Assembly (NCBI RefSeq): GCF_021730395.1
Contig: NC_069375.1
Coordinates: forward strand, 15,957,001-16,021,000
Direction: 5' to 3'
Origin: Mercenaria mercenaria
Lineage: Eukaryota > Mollusca > Bivalvia > Venerida > Veneridae
Length of the DNA stretch: 64,000 nt
The translations under genes were made by a program, and so were the position numbers. A model generated the notes under the pieces. That model saw nothing but the letters and a program-made list of their open reading frames with translations. It searched no databases and was not told the origin of the DNA. Shown here piece after piece: positions 13,588 through 25,739 of the stretch; positions within the stretch are counted from its first letter, which is position 1; the number at the start of each line of letters is the position of its first letter.

Positions 13588-13719
13588 ATTCAATGCTACT
13601 TAGCGCGACAAAATTGCTGTTTTTAATTATCTATTCGATCTATCTTGACCTTGCAGCAGTTAAAAATATCTCTACAAAATTTCTGTTCTCTTTCTAATTT
13701 AACAATGGTATTGTCATGA

Positions 13720-13725
13720 AATAAA
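13720..13725 (+). terminator. poly(A) signal of tubulin copy 1
   Basis: AATAAA lies 133 bp after the stop codon. It is the first canonical signal in the 3' flank. Confidence 0.6.
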
Positions 13726-14380
13726 ATTTGTTCGACCCGCTAAAAATTAAAATTGACTTCGAGTACAATAATTAAGAACCTTTGACATAAATTATCCTTT
13801 TTAGATGTACGGATATAATTTTATTTGTTTTAGAATCCCATCAGATATACTCTCTCTATTATTTCTTCTTTAGAACTGGACAAATAATTTTGGGACACCG
13901 TAACATTTGCATTTAAATGAACCTTATAGAATTAAGGTCATGCTTTGCTTTGATTTTCTGTAGCCGAGATATCGTTATAATGGTTATGACAATTGTTCCA
14001 TGCCGGATGTTATTACTTTACTATATACATATATATGCGTGTTGTGGTTCGGAAGCAGGTGCGAGCAGAATTCAATTTACCTCGTTCTGCTTGTACACAA
14101 ATCTTGGAACAAACGGTCATCTGTTGCGAGGACCTTCCCTTAAACGCGTATGGTTTTTAGACGAGAACTAATTGTGTGTCCTTCGCGTAGTGTATACACT
14201 TTAAAGGCTCACAGTGTGACTGTGACATTTTCCATTATGAACATAAAATACAGTAGTCTCTTGTTAAATCCTATTTCTGATCATTACATTAACATTTGTT
14301 AAAGGTTTTAATATTGCTGAATATACTAGAATATTTTTACTGAATCCATTGTTTTTATTACCAAAGAACCCCCTCTCCCT
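13726..14380. other. 3' flank, no gene recognised
   Basis: AT-rich; the 13917-14171 ORF has no motif. Confidence 0.4.
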
Positions 14381-14418
14381 AACACACACACGCACGCACG
14401 CACGCACGCACGCGCGCG

Positions 14419-14453
<35 letters not shown>

Positions 14454-14472
14454 GCACACGCACGCACACGTA
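14381..14472. repeat. (CA)n/(CGCA)n microsatellite
   Basis: A compound dinucleotide run, with CGCA units at both ends and pure CA in the middle. Confidence 0.95.
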
Positions 14473-15175
14473 CACAAACTATTAAATATCATGTGCAATA
14501 TTAAAAGTCGTGCTTTTCTAATCATGTAAGTACGCATAGCATCTACATGTATTTGGAAAGCTATTTCACCTGTTTTTAAGATAAAAACTTAAAGCATTAT
14601 AGACCTTTAACATATGACACAAATGTACATCTTTGCATGTATTACAAAAATTGTTGCACAGGGAAATAAGGAATAAAATTCTTATTGTCTTTGCATCTCT
14701 TAACACAATTTTGCATACTGGTATTCAGCTTACGTATCGCCTCGCAAAACTGAGATATTGGTACCGTTGAATTTATATTGAAATGTTGTCAAGAACAATT
14801 ATATCATTACAGGCATACGAAAGAACATTCAAACCGAAAATATACATATATACATTCTGTGTTAAATAATGCCGCGCAGACTTTGTTAGCTGTTTAACCG
14901 ATCTAGAAACAAAATGACAATAAAAGACATCGCTTGAAAATGCGGCTCTGTTTACTACTGTCGTGATCAAAATGGCGAGTTTCCTACATAACTTGGGCAA
15001 TATTAAAGTAATGTTGATAAGGATGAGATATGTGTGTTTTCTGTTACAAATAAACATGTATTTTTTCTGACTAAATGTACTTCTATTTTTCTGTCGTTCA
15101 ATTAGCTAATATGTCAGTACCTGATATTCGGTACAGCCGTATTAAGATGTGTCTATTGTTTGATTTTTCGAGGTC
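14473..15175. other. intergenic, no gene recognised
   Basis: AT-rich; nothing recognised. Confidence 0.4.
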
Positions 15176-15440
15176 TGTTTGTTTGTTTGTTTTGGGTTTA
15201 ACGCTGTTTTTCAACAGTATTTCAGTCATGTTACGGCGGACAGTTAAACTAACCAGTGTTCATGGATTTTGTACCATTACAAACCTCTTCTCCGCAAGTA
15301 ACTATCCCCACATGATTTCAGACACAATGTCTTGTATCAAATCGTCACGGTGAACATACGCCCCACCCGGGATCAATTTCGCGACCTGCGATCCGTTGAC
15401 CAACGCTCTCCCTACTGAGCTAAGCGGACGGGCCTTAAAA
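15176..15440 (-). mobile_element. tRNA-derived SINE
   Basis: On the - strand the 5' end (near 15437) reads GGCCCGTCCGCTTAGCTCAG, containing a pol III A box (TAGCTCAGTAGGGAGAGC). A B-box-like GGTCGCGAAATTGATCC follows about 30 bp on. The body holds GTGACGATTTGATACAAGAC and ATGACTGAAATACTGTTG, and it ends in a (CAAA)n tail at 15177-15192. The same body words occur in the SINE at 18.0-18.3 kb, so they are one family. It is not a functional tRNA gene: the acceptor stem does not close. Confidence 0.8.
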
Positions 15441-15609
15441 TCTGTAAACCGGTCTTACTAAAACTATGCCATCATAGTAAATCCTCATTTTACAACCTCA
15501 AACCATTTTTGAAGTCACAAAAGTACTAAAATGAAACTTTTTTAAGGGAAGTAAATGGCAATAAAAGCAAAATAACGTCTTTGACGTTTTGTCGTGAAAA
15601 AGAGCTTTA

Positions 15610-15948
15610 AAGGCGTACGCTAGAATTCCCTATATATGAGATGGGCGAAAATTTTCCCAATAACAGAATTTCTTTAAACTTTGGAGATTGAAGGACAATC
15701 ATCTAAGAAACAAAAAAATGCAATAAAAATCATAGGTCACCGGATTCGAAAAAGAGTTATCTGCCCTTGAAAACGTCATTTTTGGGGAAAATGCCATTTT
15801 CAAGGACAGATAACTCTTTTTCGATACCGGTGACCTATGGTTTTTATTGCATTTTTTTGTTTCTTAGATGATTGTCCTTCAATATCCAAAGTTTGAAGAA
15901 ATTCTGTTATTGGGAAAATTTTCGCACCAAATTCTAGCATACGTCCTT
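15610..15948. mobile_element. palindromic MITE, ~150-bp arms
   Basis: The outer ends AAGGCGTACGCTAGAATT (15610-15627) and AATTCTAGCATACGTCCTT (15930-15948) are inverse copies with about two differences. The complementarity continues inward through the CAATCATCTAAGAAAC, TAGGTCACCGG and AGTTATCTGCCCTTGAAAA blocks to a small loop near 15780-15795. There is no ORF. Confidence 0.9.
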
Positions 15949-16560
15949 AATACTTGATCATGAAGTGAAATTCAAAATCTTCACCAATGCTATTCACTCG
16001 TTTTGTAAAATCACAACTTTTATGTATATTTTGTGACTTTTTAAAAACTGGTGTGTTAAAGTATTATGAATAAAATCAAACTTTTTGTGTGACTGATGTT
16101 TTTGAAATTTGATATGCTAATCAATACCGGTACTAGTAATGATATCTGTACGTACATAGCGACAAAAACAGTCAGTACCCTATATCATAGTAATTATAAC
16201 TATTTTGCAAAAAGTGGCATACATTTTCAATATCAACAGTTCTTGTACTATCAATATAGCAAACTATTTTTATGCAATTTTTACCGCAAATTTTACGCCA
16301 CAATTGACAGAAGCGCGGTATATAACTGAGGATTCTGCAGACAGCGTCTATAAAAGCAAAAACCATGAAATATTATAAAGATGACATTCCTGAATACTTT
16401 ATAGCACCTTTTTATTTAGTTTTTTTCCTTAGATTTTCAACTTTTGCTTCAGTTAGAGTTGTTAAAAAAGCACAGGTTAATATACTCTTAACGTAAAACC
16501 TAGTAAAACACATTTTCTTCTCAACAGACTTTAAGATAAAATGTATTGCTCCTGGACTTT
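15949..16560. other. intergenic, no gene recognised
   Basis: AT-rich; nothing recognised. Confidence 0.4.
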
Positions 16561-16606
16561 TTATTTTTTTTTTTTTTATTTTTTTTATTTTATTTTTTTT
16601 TTTTTG
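16558..16606. repeat. T-rich homopolymer tract
   Basis: Nearly pure T with scattered A. Confidence 0.9.
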
Positions 16607-16689
16607 TGATTCTTGGTAGTATGTTCTGAGTACACTATTTTCCGATAAATTCTAAATAGTCTGTCAATATCTTGAGAAAATGTGACTTC

Positions 16690-16840
16690 TGATGGCATTT
16701 TTTGTTAATGCTCGGATATTAGTATTAAAGTGTTTCTTAGAATCGAACATGAAATTTAAAAGGGGCTGTCGCCTTCTAGGGTTCCTCATTACAGTACAAT
16801 GGGGTCAAAGGTCAAATAAGTGCATTTACAAATAAACTAT
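16690..16840. repeat. dispersed repeat end shared (inverted) with 22.96-23.10 kb
   Basis: TGATGGCATTTTTTGTTAAT is exactly matched on the opposite strand near 23067-23090. In both places it is followed by a GGGGTCA..GGTCAAAGGTCAA region and then TGCATTTA. No ORF. Confidence 0.55.
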
Positions 16841-17094
16841 GCCACTGTGCACTCGTTTTATTTTCATATACCATCTAAATTGGTTTAAATATTGTGTCTC
16901 AATGCCCTTTAGTTCTGGGAAAAGTGGCATACGATGGCAAAGTGTGTTTTACTTGACATGTTTGCTAATCTTTATATGTGGATGAACTAGAGAAATATTT
17001 TTGGAAATGTTGTATTCAAGGGTTATTTCAATGTAATTTCAAGGTCATTGACATGTCAAGGTCAAAACTGAACTTTTAAAAATGACTTTTAAGT

Positions 17095-17805
17095 TATTAA
17101 AGGTAGCAAAATGGTGCGTATATTAACAATATACTCAACAACTTTTCTAACTCCACACCTGTTTTTCCCTTTATCGTCAAATTTTGACAGATTTGAATGA
17201 AAGTTTTACACAATGTTAAATGATTATTCTATTATAATATAACATAAAAACGATCATAGCCTGATGTAAATTCATTTAACTGTAAGGGTAACAATAAGGC
17301 AACCCTTAAAGTAAAAGTCACATTAGTAAATCCAAATCACAGTAGTACAATTTGATCCTATTAATTCAATGCAATTACAATTATTATATTCTGAATGTTC
17401 AGCTCTGTTTAGTTGTAATGGAACATCCGTTAATATTTTCGATATGTGCATATTTAATTTTTTATCAGGTTTATGACGTCATTAATGACACCAAATTAAT
17501 GACAAAATTGTTTAATCCCACCTATGACAGTACTTGCCGCATACAGACCAGCACCAAGTTGCATTCATTCAGAGACATTTTTTGGGAGGAGGGTGGGGGT
17601 TACCTTATTTATACTGTCATGGCACAACAAATGTTTGCACAATTGATATTGCTGTTATGTTTATTTAATTGAACTGGTCATTAAACAATGTGTCCAATTT
17701 TCATTCAAATCTATCAAAATTTGGCAGAGATAAAAATAAAAGTCAGGTGTGCAGTTAGAAAAATTGTTGAGCAAATGGTTACAAAATGACACTGCAAATG
17801 CATTT
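17095..17805. mobile_element. ~710-bp MITE-like element with diverged inverted ends
   Basis: The sequence at 17110-17230 (CAACAACTTTTCTAACTCCA, CAAATTTTGACAGATTTGAA) reappears as its reverse complement at 17670-17795. Identity is moderate, so this is an older copy. The interior contains one 106-codon ORF (17352-17672) without recognisable motifs, taken as chance. Confidence 0.6.
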
Positions 17806-18019
17806 CTTGCATTTCAGGCAGCAATAAAATTAGAATTTAAGCTTTGAACTGACTATAAAAAGAATATTTACATATTGTACACCTTTTGAGAAATGTGCGC
17901 GAAAGAGAAAATATGATAGGTTTTGAGGAAGAAGACTACAGCGGAAAATGAATTACATATAAATGTATAAAATCCTCACGTATATAGTTAAAATCACTTT
18001 ACTGTCGTGTATAGAAACA

Positions 18020-18285
18020 AGTATTTTAGCTAAATCAGTAGAGCGCAGATCTAAGGATCGCGGGGTCGTGAGTTCGATCCCCGGGAGAGGTGAATGTTCT
18101 CCATGACGATTTGATAATAGACATTGTCAGGAGTGATTTCGTCCTCCAGTTCTGAATCATATGGAGAAGTTGGCAGTTACTTGCGGGGAAAAGGCTACTA
18201 CTTGTAGAGAATCCAGAACAATGATTGTTAAGTTAATTGACCGCCGTTAAATGACTGAAATACTGTTGAAAGTAACATTTATAAT
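18020..18285 (+). mobile_element. tRNA-derived SINE, same family as 15.2-15.4 kb
   Basis: A-box-like TTAGCTAAATCAGTAGAGC lies at 18026-18044 and B box GGTCGTGAGTTCGATCC at 18064-18080. The body words ATGACGATTTGATAATAGAC and ATGACTGAAATACTGTTGAA match the 15-kb copy. The 3' tail is decayed. Confidence 0.8.
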
Positions 18286-18290
18286 ATTAT

Positions 18291-18928
18291 ATGGAATCCT
18301 TCTCTAGCCCCAAAAGAAATGATTTCATTCTGGTGGTGATTCATTATATGATATATATTTATATTAATTTGTCCACGTGCGATGGTTAAATATGACCGTT
18401 TTAGAAGAATAACTGAAATATTGGTCACAACATAGGTTTACACAGTACATGTACGGTAATAAACTAAACAGAACGGATCTGTAGGATTTCAGCTAGTTAA
18501 TCTATACACTATTCCCTTGATTTGCTGTAATATAGTTCTTTCTTTTTACTATAAGTCAGGCATTTATCATCATATTTTAGGTATTTCCAATTAAGTAGCA
18601 AATTTCAAGAACTAGATTTTCTATCACCGCTCTTAATGCGATACTTGCATCATTTTATTCTGAAAATTCAGCACGCTAATTCTGTTTCGATCTTTTTTTT
18701 ATCTTTGGCTTTGCTTCTACACTCTGACTTCCTGTTCAAAACAAAGTTGAAAACGAATCAGATCGTAACAATTTACAGATTTGACAAATGGTTTCAGACA
18801 GGATGTCCTTGATAACATTGTGAAAACGAGGCTTGTGTCTTGACACTAAAACATTAGTCATTCAGACGTTTTACAAACAAAAATGTAAACTTAAAGATAT
18901 AAAAACATCAGAAGGCAGCTTAAGAATT
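18291..18928. other. intergenic, no gene recognised
   Basis: AT-rich; nothing recognised. Confidence 0.4.
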
Positions 18929-20195
18929 TTTAGCTCCCCAGAGCCAAAGGCTCAGAGTGAGCTATTAGGATCACTCACCGTCCGGCGTCCGGCGTCCGTC
19001 GTCCGTCGTCCATTGTCCGTAAACTTTTACTTCAAAGGACATCTCCTCATAAACCGCTAGGCAAATTTCATCCAAACTTCACAGGAATGTTCCTTGGGTG
19101 AAGCTCTACAAAAATTGTTCAAAGAATTGAATTCCATGCAGAACTCTTTAAAAATCTTCTTCTCAAAAACCAGAAGCCCTAGAGCTTAATTATTTGGTGT
19201 GAAGCATTGCCTAGTGGATTTCTACCAAATTTGTTCAAATCATGACCCCGGGGTCAAAATTGACCCGGCCCCAGGGATCACTTGATTTTACATAAAAAAA
19301 TCTTAAAAAATCTTCTTCTCGAAAACCAGAAGCCCTACACCTTAGATATTTGACATGTAGCATTGCCTAGTGGACTTGTGCTAAAGTTGTTCAAATCATG
19401 ACCCCGGGGTCAAAATTGACCCCGCCCGAGGGGTCACTTGATTTTACATATGAAAATCTTCAAAAAAAATTCTAAAAAGAAACCAGAAGGCCAAGAGCTT
19501 AGATATTTCACATGTAGCATTGCCTAGTAGACCTCTACAAAATTTGTTCAAATCATGACCCCCAAAATCAAAATTGACCCCGCCCCAGGGGTCACTTGAT
19601 TTTATATAGGAAAATCTTAAAAAATCTTCTTCTCAAAAAGCAGAAGCCCTAGAGCTTAGATATTTGACTTGTAGCATTGCCTAGTGGACTTGTACTAAAA
19701 TTGTTCAAATCATGACCCCGGGGTCAAAATTGAGCCCGTCCTAGGGGTCACTTGATTTTACATATGAAAATCTTCAAACATTTTCTTAAAATAAACCAGA
19801 AGGCCTAGAGCTTATATATTTCACATGTAGCATTGCCTAATGGACCTCTACAACATTTGTTCAAATCATGACCCCCAAAATCAAAATTGACCCCCGCCCC
19901 AGGGGTCACTTGATTTTACATAGGAAAATCTTAAAAAAAATCTAAAAATAAACCAGAAGGCCTAAATCTTAGATATTTGACATGTAGCATTGCCTAGTAG
20001 ACTTCTACAAAACTTCTTCAAATCATGATCCCCGAGGTCAAATTGGCTCCGCCCCATGGGGTTACTTGATTGTACATAGAAAAATCTTCAAAATTTTCTA
20101 AAAATAATCCAGAAGGCCTAGAGCTTAGATATTTGACATGTAGCATTGCCTAGTGGACCTCTACAAAATTTGTTCAAATCTTGATACCCAGGGTC

Positions 20196-21068
20196 AAATT
20201 GACCCAGCCCCAGCCCCCCACAAGAGACAATAGAACATTTAACATTTGAATGTGCACATGTTAATAAGTTTTTATTTGACTTAAGTAATTGGGCAAAAGA
20301 AAGATTTAATATTGACATTAATTTACAGAAAAAAAAATTCATTTTTTCGTATGATACCTGTACCAGTCGAGCTGGAAATTATCTTGCTTTACTTCTAAAG
20401 TATTATGTTTATAAAACAAAGTTTGAAGAAAACTGTTGTAGGTACCTCTCTATACCAATGTTCAAAGTTTATTTTAAAGATAAACTTATAAGTTTGAAAT
20501 ACATTTCAGCCATAAATAATAAAATATCTGAATTCGAAAAGAATTGGTCTCAAGTTATCGAAACGATAGATAACTAAGCAAAAACTGTCTACTAAGAGTT
20601 ATTAAGGGATTTTTCATTTTATTAAATCAGTTTCCCTCATTTTTCACTTTTTTCTTCCTCTTTTCTTTTTTTTTTTTTTTTTGTTCTTAAACAACTTGAG
20701 CATATTTTTGTTAAACATGTGCTCTTTTTTTTTCTGTCTATATATTTTTCTCATACACATTTCTTCATATTTTCGTAAAATATTACCCCAATTTGTAAAT
20801 TGCCTGATAACAAATGTCAATGATAATATACGACTTAAGATAGTATATGAAGTAGTTATAAAAATATGTATACATAATAGATTACTAAGATTACATGTTG
20901 GACAATATGTCTTGATATTTACATTATTAATTCATGTAATTGTACGTTTGCATCATGTGTTTATATGTATCTATATATGTACGTTTGCATCATGTGTTTA
21001 TATGTATCTATATATGTATACAATTTGAAATAAACGGGGTTACAAAAAAAAAATTGACCCAGCCCCAG
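20196..21068 (+). mobile_element. 5'-truncated LINE insertion with 18-bp target-site duplication
   Basis: AAATTGACCCAGCCCCAG occurs at 20196-20213 and again at 21051-21068, immediately bracketing the insert. The insert (20214-21050) ends in an A-rich tail preceded by AATAAA at ~21029. Its first frame encodes a LINE C-terminus (see the CDS entry). A 37-bp unit is duplicated in the 3' UTR near 20941-21015. This is target-primed retrotransposition into the satellite array. The exact TSD suggests a fairly recent event. Confidence 0.9.
20224..20577 (+). pseudogene. LINE ORF2 C-terminal fragment (117 codons)
   Basis: The frame opens with ETIEHLTFECAHV, matching the post-RT zinc-binding 'ETIEHLFFECP' motif of non-LTR retrotransposons. 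It continues without a stop to ...EFEKNWSQVIETIDN and TAA. RT and endonuclease domains are missing because the copy is 5'-truncated, so it cannot be active alone. It starts mid-frame and has no initiation codon of its own. Confidence 0.8.
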
Positions 21069-21345
21069 GGGTAACTTGATTGTACATAGGGAAATCTTCA
21101 TAAATTTGCTTAAAATAAACCAGAAGGCCTAGATCTTAGATATTCGATATGTAACATTGCCTAGTAGACTTCTACAAACTTTGTTCAAATCATGACCCCC
21201 GGGGTAAAATTGGCCCCGCCCCAGGGGTTACTTGATTGTACATCGGAAAATTTTCCAAAAAAATTCTAAAAATCATCAGTTTGACATTTGAAACATGTAG
21301 CTCATATTACTCTGGTGAGCGATCCAGGTTCATCATGACCCTCTT

Positions 21346-22134
21346 GTTTATAATAGTAACATTAAGGCTCGTTCAGTGATAAATTAAAGTTATACCATCC
21401 AATATTTTCATGAATACTGACAGATGATGGTTCAGCTAATCAAAATGATGAAATATGCTGGTTCGATAGTTACCAAGAGATATAAAATGCGTAAAAGTAA
21501 CTTCCTGCATGATGAGAAGAGTATGAAAAAGAGATTTGAAGTTCAAAATGATGGATTTATAATAAACAAATAATTCCGATTGATAAATTATGTCAGGCTA
21601 AGACGTCTATAGTTTGTGAAGTGTTATGGAGTTTATTCATTTTTTATATAAGGGTAAGATGTTTCTATATAAGGGTAGTTCATTCTAACATTCCGCACTG
21701 AATTCAGTTGACAATATATCATTTGTACATGTTTAAGGCTACAGTAGCGTTAGCTCACATTTGTTTATTTTATAACATTAGTAGTTTCCTTCGTGATACA
21801 TTGGCAAGTTTTCTCTACACGGTTCTATCACCAATCAATCACTCGGAAATTAAAGGTGTTGTAACAGGAAAACAAACATGCTTTGCCCCTATATTCACAG
21901 TCATAAAGATCATACTAATAACATTCGATTTACTATTGAATTCACTGACAATTATCAAGCCTTTTTAAAGTTATGACAAAGAACCAACATAAACAAATAT
22001 TTACAAAATTGTAGATATTGAAACACTTGAAGAGCGGTTACAAGTTCTTATAATAGGCTTATGTTAATGTGCAAAGAAATAATTCTTTAGCTGATTCAAA
22101 AATATGAAAAGTACCATTTTTCATGCTGAGGGAA

Positions 22135-22139
<5 letters not shown>
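21346..22139. other. intergenic, no gene recognised
   Basis: AT-rich; nothing recognised. Confidence 0.4.

Positions 22140-22169
<30 letters not shown>
22140..22169. repeat. (CA)n microsatellite
   Basis: About 14 CA units. Confidence 0.95.
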
Positions 22170-22171
<2 letters not shown>

Positions 22172-22449
22172 CATAACATTTGCGCTACTTATATTTATAC
22201 TTTGATATCGCTTGATTTTTATACATAGGTAGTATTTCTAAACGCCCATACATTCATGAAATTGCTACAACACATGCGAAAACCAATGGAATAGAGTTTT
22301 GATTGACAGCATAGACCATTTTAGATAATGCTTGAGAGAATTTTCACATTTCATTTTATCTCCCAACAGACTTAATCAAACCGAGTTAGCTAATTTTACG
22401 TCCTGGAGTTTTATGCTTCCGAAGAAATCTTTAGATCTGTCAACAGTAA

Positions 22450-22617
22450 GTACAGTCAAACTATTTTCGCTAGAGCTTGACAGTACAGGCAAAATGTGTT
22501 CGAGATATCAGTAGTACAAGCCAACGTGAAGTATACATTATATAGACCTGACACCGAGTTCGAGCAAAAAGTAGTAATTGGATAATCCGAATTCGAGCAA
22601 ATGAAGTTTGACTGTAC
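22450..22617. mobile_element. short MITE with GTACAGTCAAACT ends
   Basis: GTACAGTCAAACT at 22450 is mirrored by AGTTTGACTGTAC ending at 22617, and GAGCTTGA/TTCGAGC words recur inside. A similar but poorer sequence lies at ~46371-46550. Confidence 0.6.
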
Positions 22618-25320
22618 TAGTCTTTGTAAATATACGCGCCATAGAGTTTTTCTACCTGTACTGTTCATACAGACAATCATACAGGTAACCAACCAGCCAT
22701 TATGGAAATTACTAGCCTGAAAACGGAAATTTTAGAAACATGAGAAAGATAACTTCCATAAATGAACAAAGAGCGTACGAAAATTTAAGCTCATTCTATA
22801 GAAATAACTTTAATCGTTTTGAATTTTGCCAGTCTCCAATGCAATAAGTCTATCTGAAGTAATTTATTTTACTTCTGAGATTCATAATTATCCCCGAAAA
22901 ATTACAAGTTTGTATTAGAATGTACCAAAAATTGCAAAAATCTGAAGTTTATAACAAAAAAAATGCATTTATTGACCTTTGACCTTGTGCTGTGACCCCC
23001 TCCCCCCACCCCCTGAAAAGTTTCCATTTTTTATAAAGTTAACAATGAACATGGCTGTCGGGCATTAACAAAAAATGCCATCAAAGACAATTTCTAGGCC
23101 TCTTTTTTTGGATATATAGGCAGACTAAAATGAAATACGCAAGTATACATAGCATAAAATATAGCTATTGATACATAACAGCCACAGTTAGGGAGAAAGA
23201 AAGCGGTTGCTTACTTATTTAACATCGGACCTCTGATAACTATGATTTCTTGGTTCGAAATTATTACGCCACGATGTTGTGACGCAGCTTCCTTAATGTG
23301 GAATGCGCCCCATTTTTGGCGAATGTCGTCCTAAAATTTATACCATACAAAATTTAGGATAGATGCGATTGAGTTCAGATTTCATTTTGTCGCCATATTG
23401 TTCGAGTTTTCTTTTATTGTGTCAGAAACATGACACCTGACGTCACATTTCATGCAGCACGCAGTTCCGAATGCACTCGGCATTTTACTTTTCAGCGCTT
23501 TACCACTACCCCAACATGGTTTGAGGCTATATAAATAGAATGTGTTTTCAACTTACACAACTCACGTTCGTGTTAAAAACGAGTTGTATTTATTTTTAGA
23601 AATTTTCACGATATATTCGATCTGGACTTCAGATGGTGCCATGGACTGGTGAAGGGAAAGCACCTTTGATAAAATGAACAATTTATACTATAATATCGTC
23701 GCATTAACTCTAGAGCGCCGTAAGTCCACTTTTGGCAAAATTGAGATTTTAGTGCCATCTATATGACACCTGTTGTATGGTGAATGTGTGGCCTTGTAAA
23801 ACAAAAGTAAACAGGCTAAATTTTAGTTCAGCCAGTCTGTAAGTAGTGTAAAGTCATTGACACTCAAATCTTTAAACGTCGTTTCCCAAACTATCTAAAA
23901 GCAAGTTACGGCATCATGAAAAGACTGTGACTCTGACAATGCAGACTTGGAGCGCCGGTACAAATTACAGTCTCCGGTACATACCGGATTAACTAAATTT
24001 GAACGAAAATATCTTAAATGTATATATTTTGTAACCATGGTGATACTAACCCTAACTTTTAGTCAGTATTTTATGCATATAGTACACTAAATGCATGCGG
24101 ACATGCAAAAATATACATATTTTTGCCGTGCGCTAGAACTGATAATCACTTTCGGGCATGCGCAGAAGACCGCTCCAAGTCTGCAATGAGTTACATCGAT
24201 CATGAAAATAAGGCGACGTATTGTCCGTTAGCATTGACCCGGCTCTCATCGCTGATATTTTAGGGCGTTTTCGTTACTTTACGTAATATTGTATCCTGAA
24301 AAGATCTATTATTACACGAATAACCTTTATTGTAAACCGTCTGACTTCCACTCACGACCATTGGTTCGAAATTACTTTGGACCATATTTTTTAAATTCAA
24401 TATAATGTAGTGTTATCGCATTTGCTTTTATTCTTACAATATTTCTGCAACAGTTTTCACGAATTTTAATTGTTTTCTCTTGAAGTATCAATTTTCGGGA
24501 GAAATTTGCCTTTTTATCGAAGGTATCTAATTACTCCAGAAAATTTTTATTTTTATGTTTTATTTAAAGATTTTTATTCGACACTTTCTACAAAATATCT
24601 TGAATACAAATGTATTTCTTTCAACTTCGGAAATGAACCATAAGTTTAATCAGATAAGTGTATCCATTTTCCTGCTTGTAAAGTTTGGAGATGAAATTTG
24701 AGAAAAAAATGATTAGGCTGAGAACTCGAATGCACAACCCCGAGATTGATGGCTAATCCTTTTGTCCCCGCAGCTACTTGCACATGCGATATTTTGTAAA
24801 TTATCAAGAAATTTATACGCAACAGTTATATCGCTATTTAGGTTCGGAAACCGGGCATTAAATTACGGAAATATACAGAATCAGGTCAATACTTAGGGCC
24901 AATATCCACTACTTACTTTCCATTCTATACTTCCTATTGATGTTTTCAAAATGCAAATTTAAAGATTGTTCAAAGAATAAATGTCTGTCTTCTATTACTA
25001 TCGGTTTACCGTTTACCTTTAACCTAGTACACACCGCCAACCGTTCACACAGTCTATTGCATTTGTAAAAAGAAGCTAGTATGCAGACCGTTGTCGATTT
25101 ACATTAATATGTTTTAAACATATAAAAATAGTTCGTTCAAATATAATTTTATGATAAGAGGATTTGCCTGATTTTACCAGAAATATTTATCGACGCATCT
25201 CAAATGGTTGCTCAACTTTACATGTACAATCAGCACGAAAATAGTATATCGGATCCTATATCTGATATCAAATTACTATTTTTTACACTAATGAATCATG
25301 AATAAAATTCTACAAATTTA
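22618..25320. other. 2.7 kb without a recognisable gene
   Basis: Only the inverted repeat partner at 22955-23110 (see 16690) stands out. The rest is AT-rich with no long ORF and no tandem structure that I can see. Confidence 0.45.
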
Positions 25321-25419
25321 GACATCAATCTCCACATCTCAATCACGCGAGGCCACGAGTTCAGAGAGGAGTCTGTTTTATCCGCATAATGCTGAGCGAC
25401 AGGTATCATTTTTCACATC

Positions 25420-25530
25420 CTTGGTAAACGACTGGCGATCAAAGATATGACGTACCATTTGGGTCAAAAGTCTGAAGTCGCTCGAGCGGTACCATAATAC
25501 ACGGTAAGCGTGTAAATTGTTGGATCAATG
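25420..25530 (-). repeat. inverted partner of 28.3-28.4 kb repeat
   Basis: Read on the - strand, 25440-25525 gives TTACACGCTTACCGTGTATT, then TCAGACTTTTGACCCAAATG and GTACGTCATA. This closely matches 28328-28400 on the + strand. A GA-rich microsatellite also lies near each copy. Confidence 0.65.
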
Positions 25531-25624
25531 CATTCCGTATTCAAAAATAGTAATCATCTATCATTTCTATTGATTCTTAGAATTGAAAGTTTTTATTTGA
25601 AAATATCAAATGGCAGCGGTCAGA

Positions 25625-25628
<4 letters not shown>

Positions 25629-25686
<58 letters not shown>

Positions 25687-25688
25687 GG
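25629..25688. repeat. (GA)n microsatellite
   Basis: About 29 GA units with one AAAG interruption, followed by a G-rich tract (GGAGGGGGCGGGGGCGGG). Confidence 0.95.
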
Positions 25689-25739
25689 AGAGGCGGGGCT
25701 GGAGGGGGCGGGGGCGGGTAGCAGGGAAGGGTGTTCTAG

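Larger units (their letters stand above)
18929..21345. mobile_element. satellite-bearing element, ~157-bp units, about nine copies
   Basis: The left end is AGCTCCCCAGAGCCAAAGGC followed by a run of CGTCCGGCGTCC words. The right end reads CTGGTGAGCGATCC and CATGACCCTCTTG. The middle is a tandem array in which the phrase (T)CACTTGATTTTACAT recurs at about 19278, 19434, 19592, 19748, 19906, 20062, 21072 and 21228. Spacings alternate 156 and 158 bp, except where a LINE (20214-21050) interrupts. There is no coding capacity. Structured ends around internal tandem units resemble the 3.7-kb element in plan. Confidence 0.8.

Noticed and set aside
15365-15437. Possible tRNA gene on the - strand (also 18026-18095 on the +)
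   Set aside because: Pol III boxes are present but acceptor and anticodon stems do not pair properly, and a SINE body and tail follow.
17352-17672. 106-codon ORF
   Set aside because: It lies inside an inverted-repeat element, is AT-driven in composition and shows no motif.
22528-22545. ACGTGAAGTATACA, also present in the class A tubulin promoters
   Set aside because: The match is only 14 bp, lies inside a MITE and has no TATA/AGCAAC context; probably coincidence.
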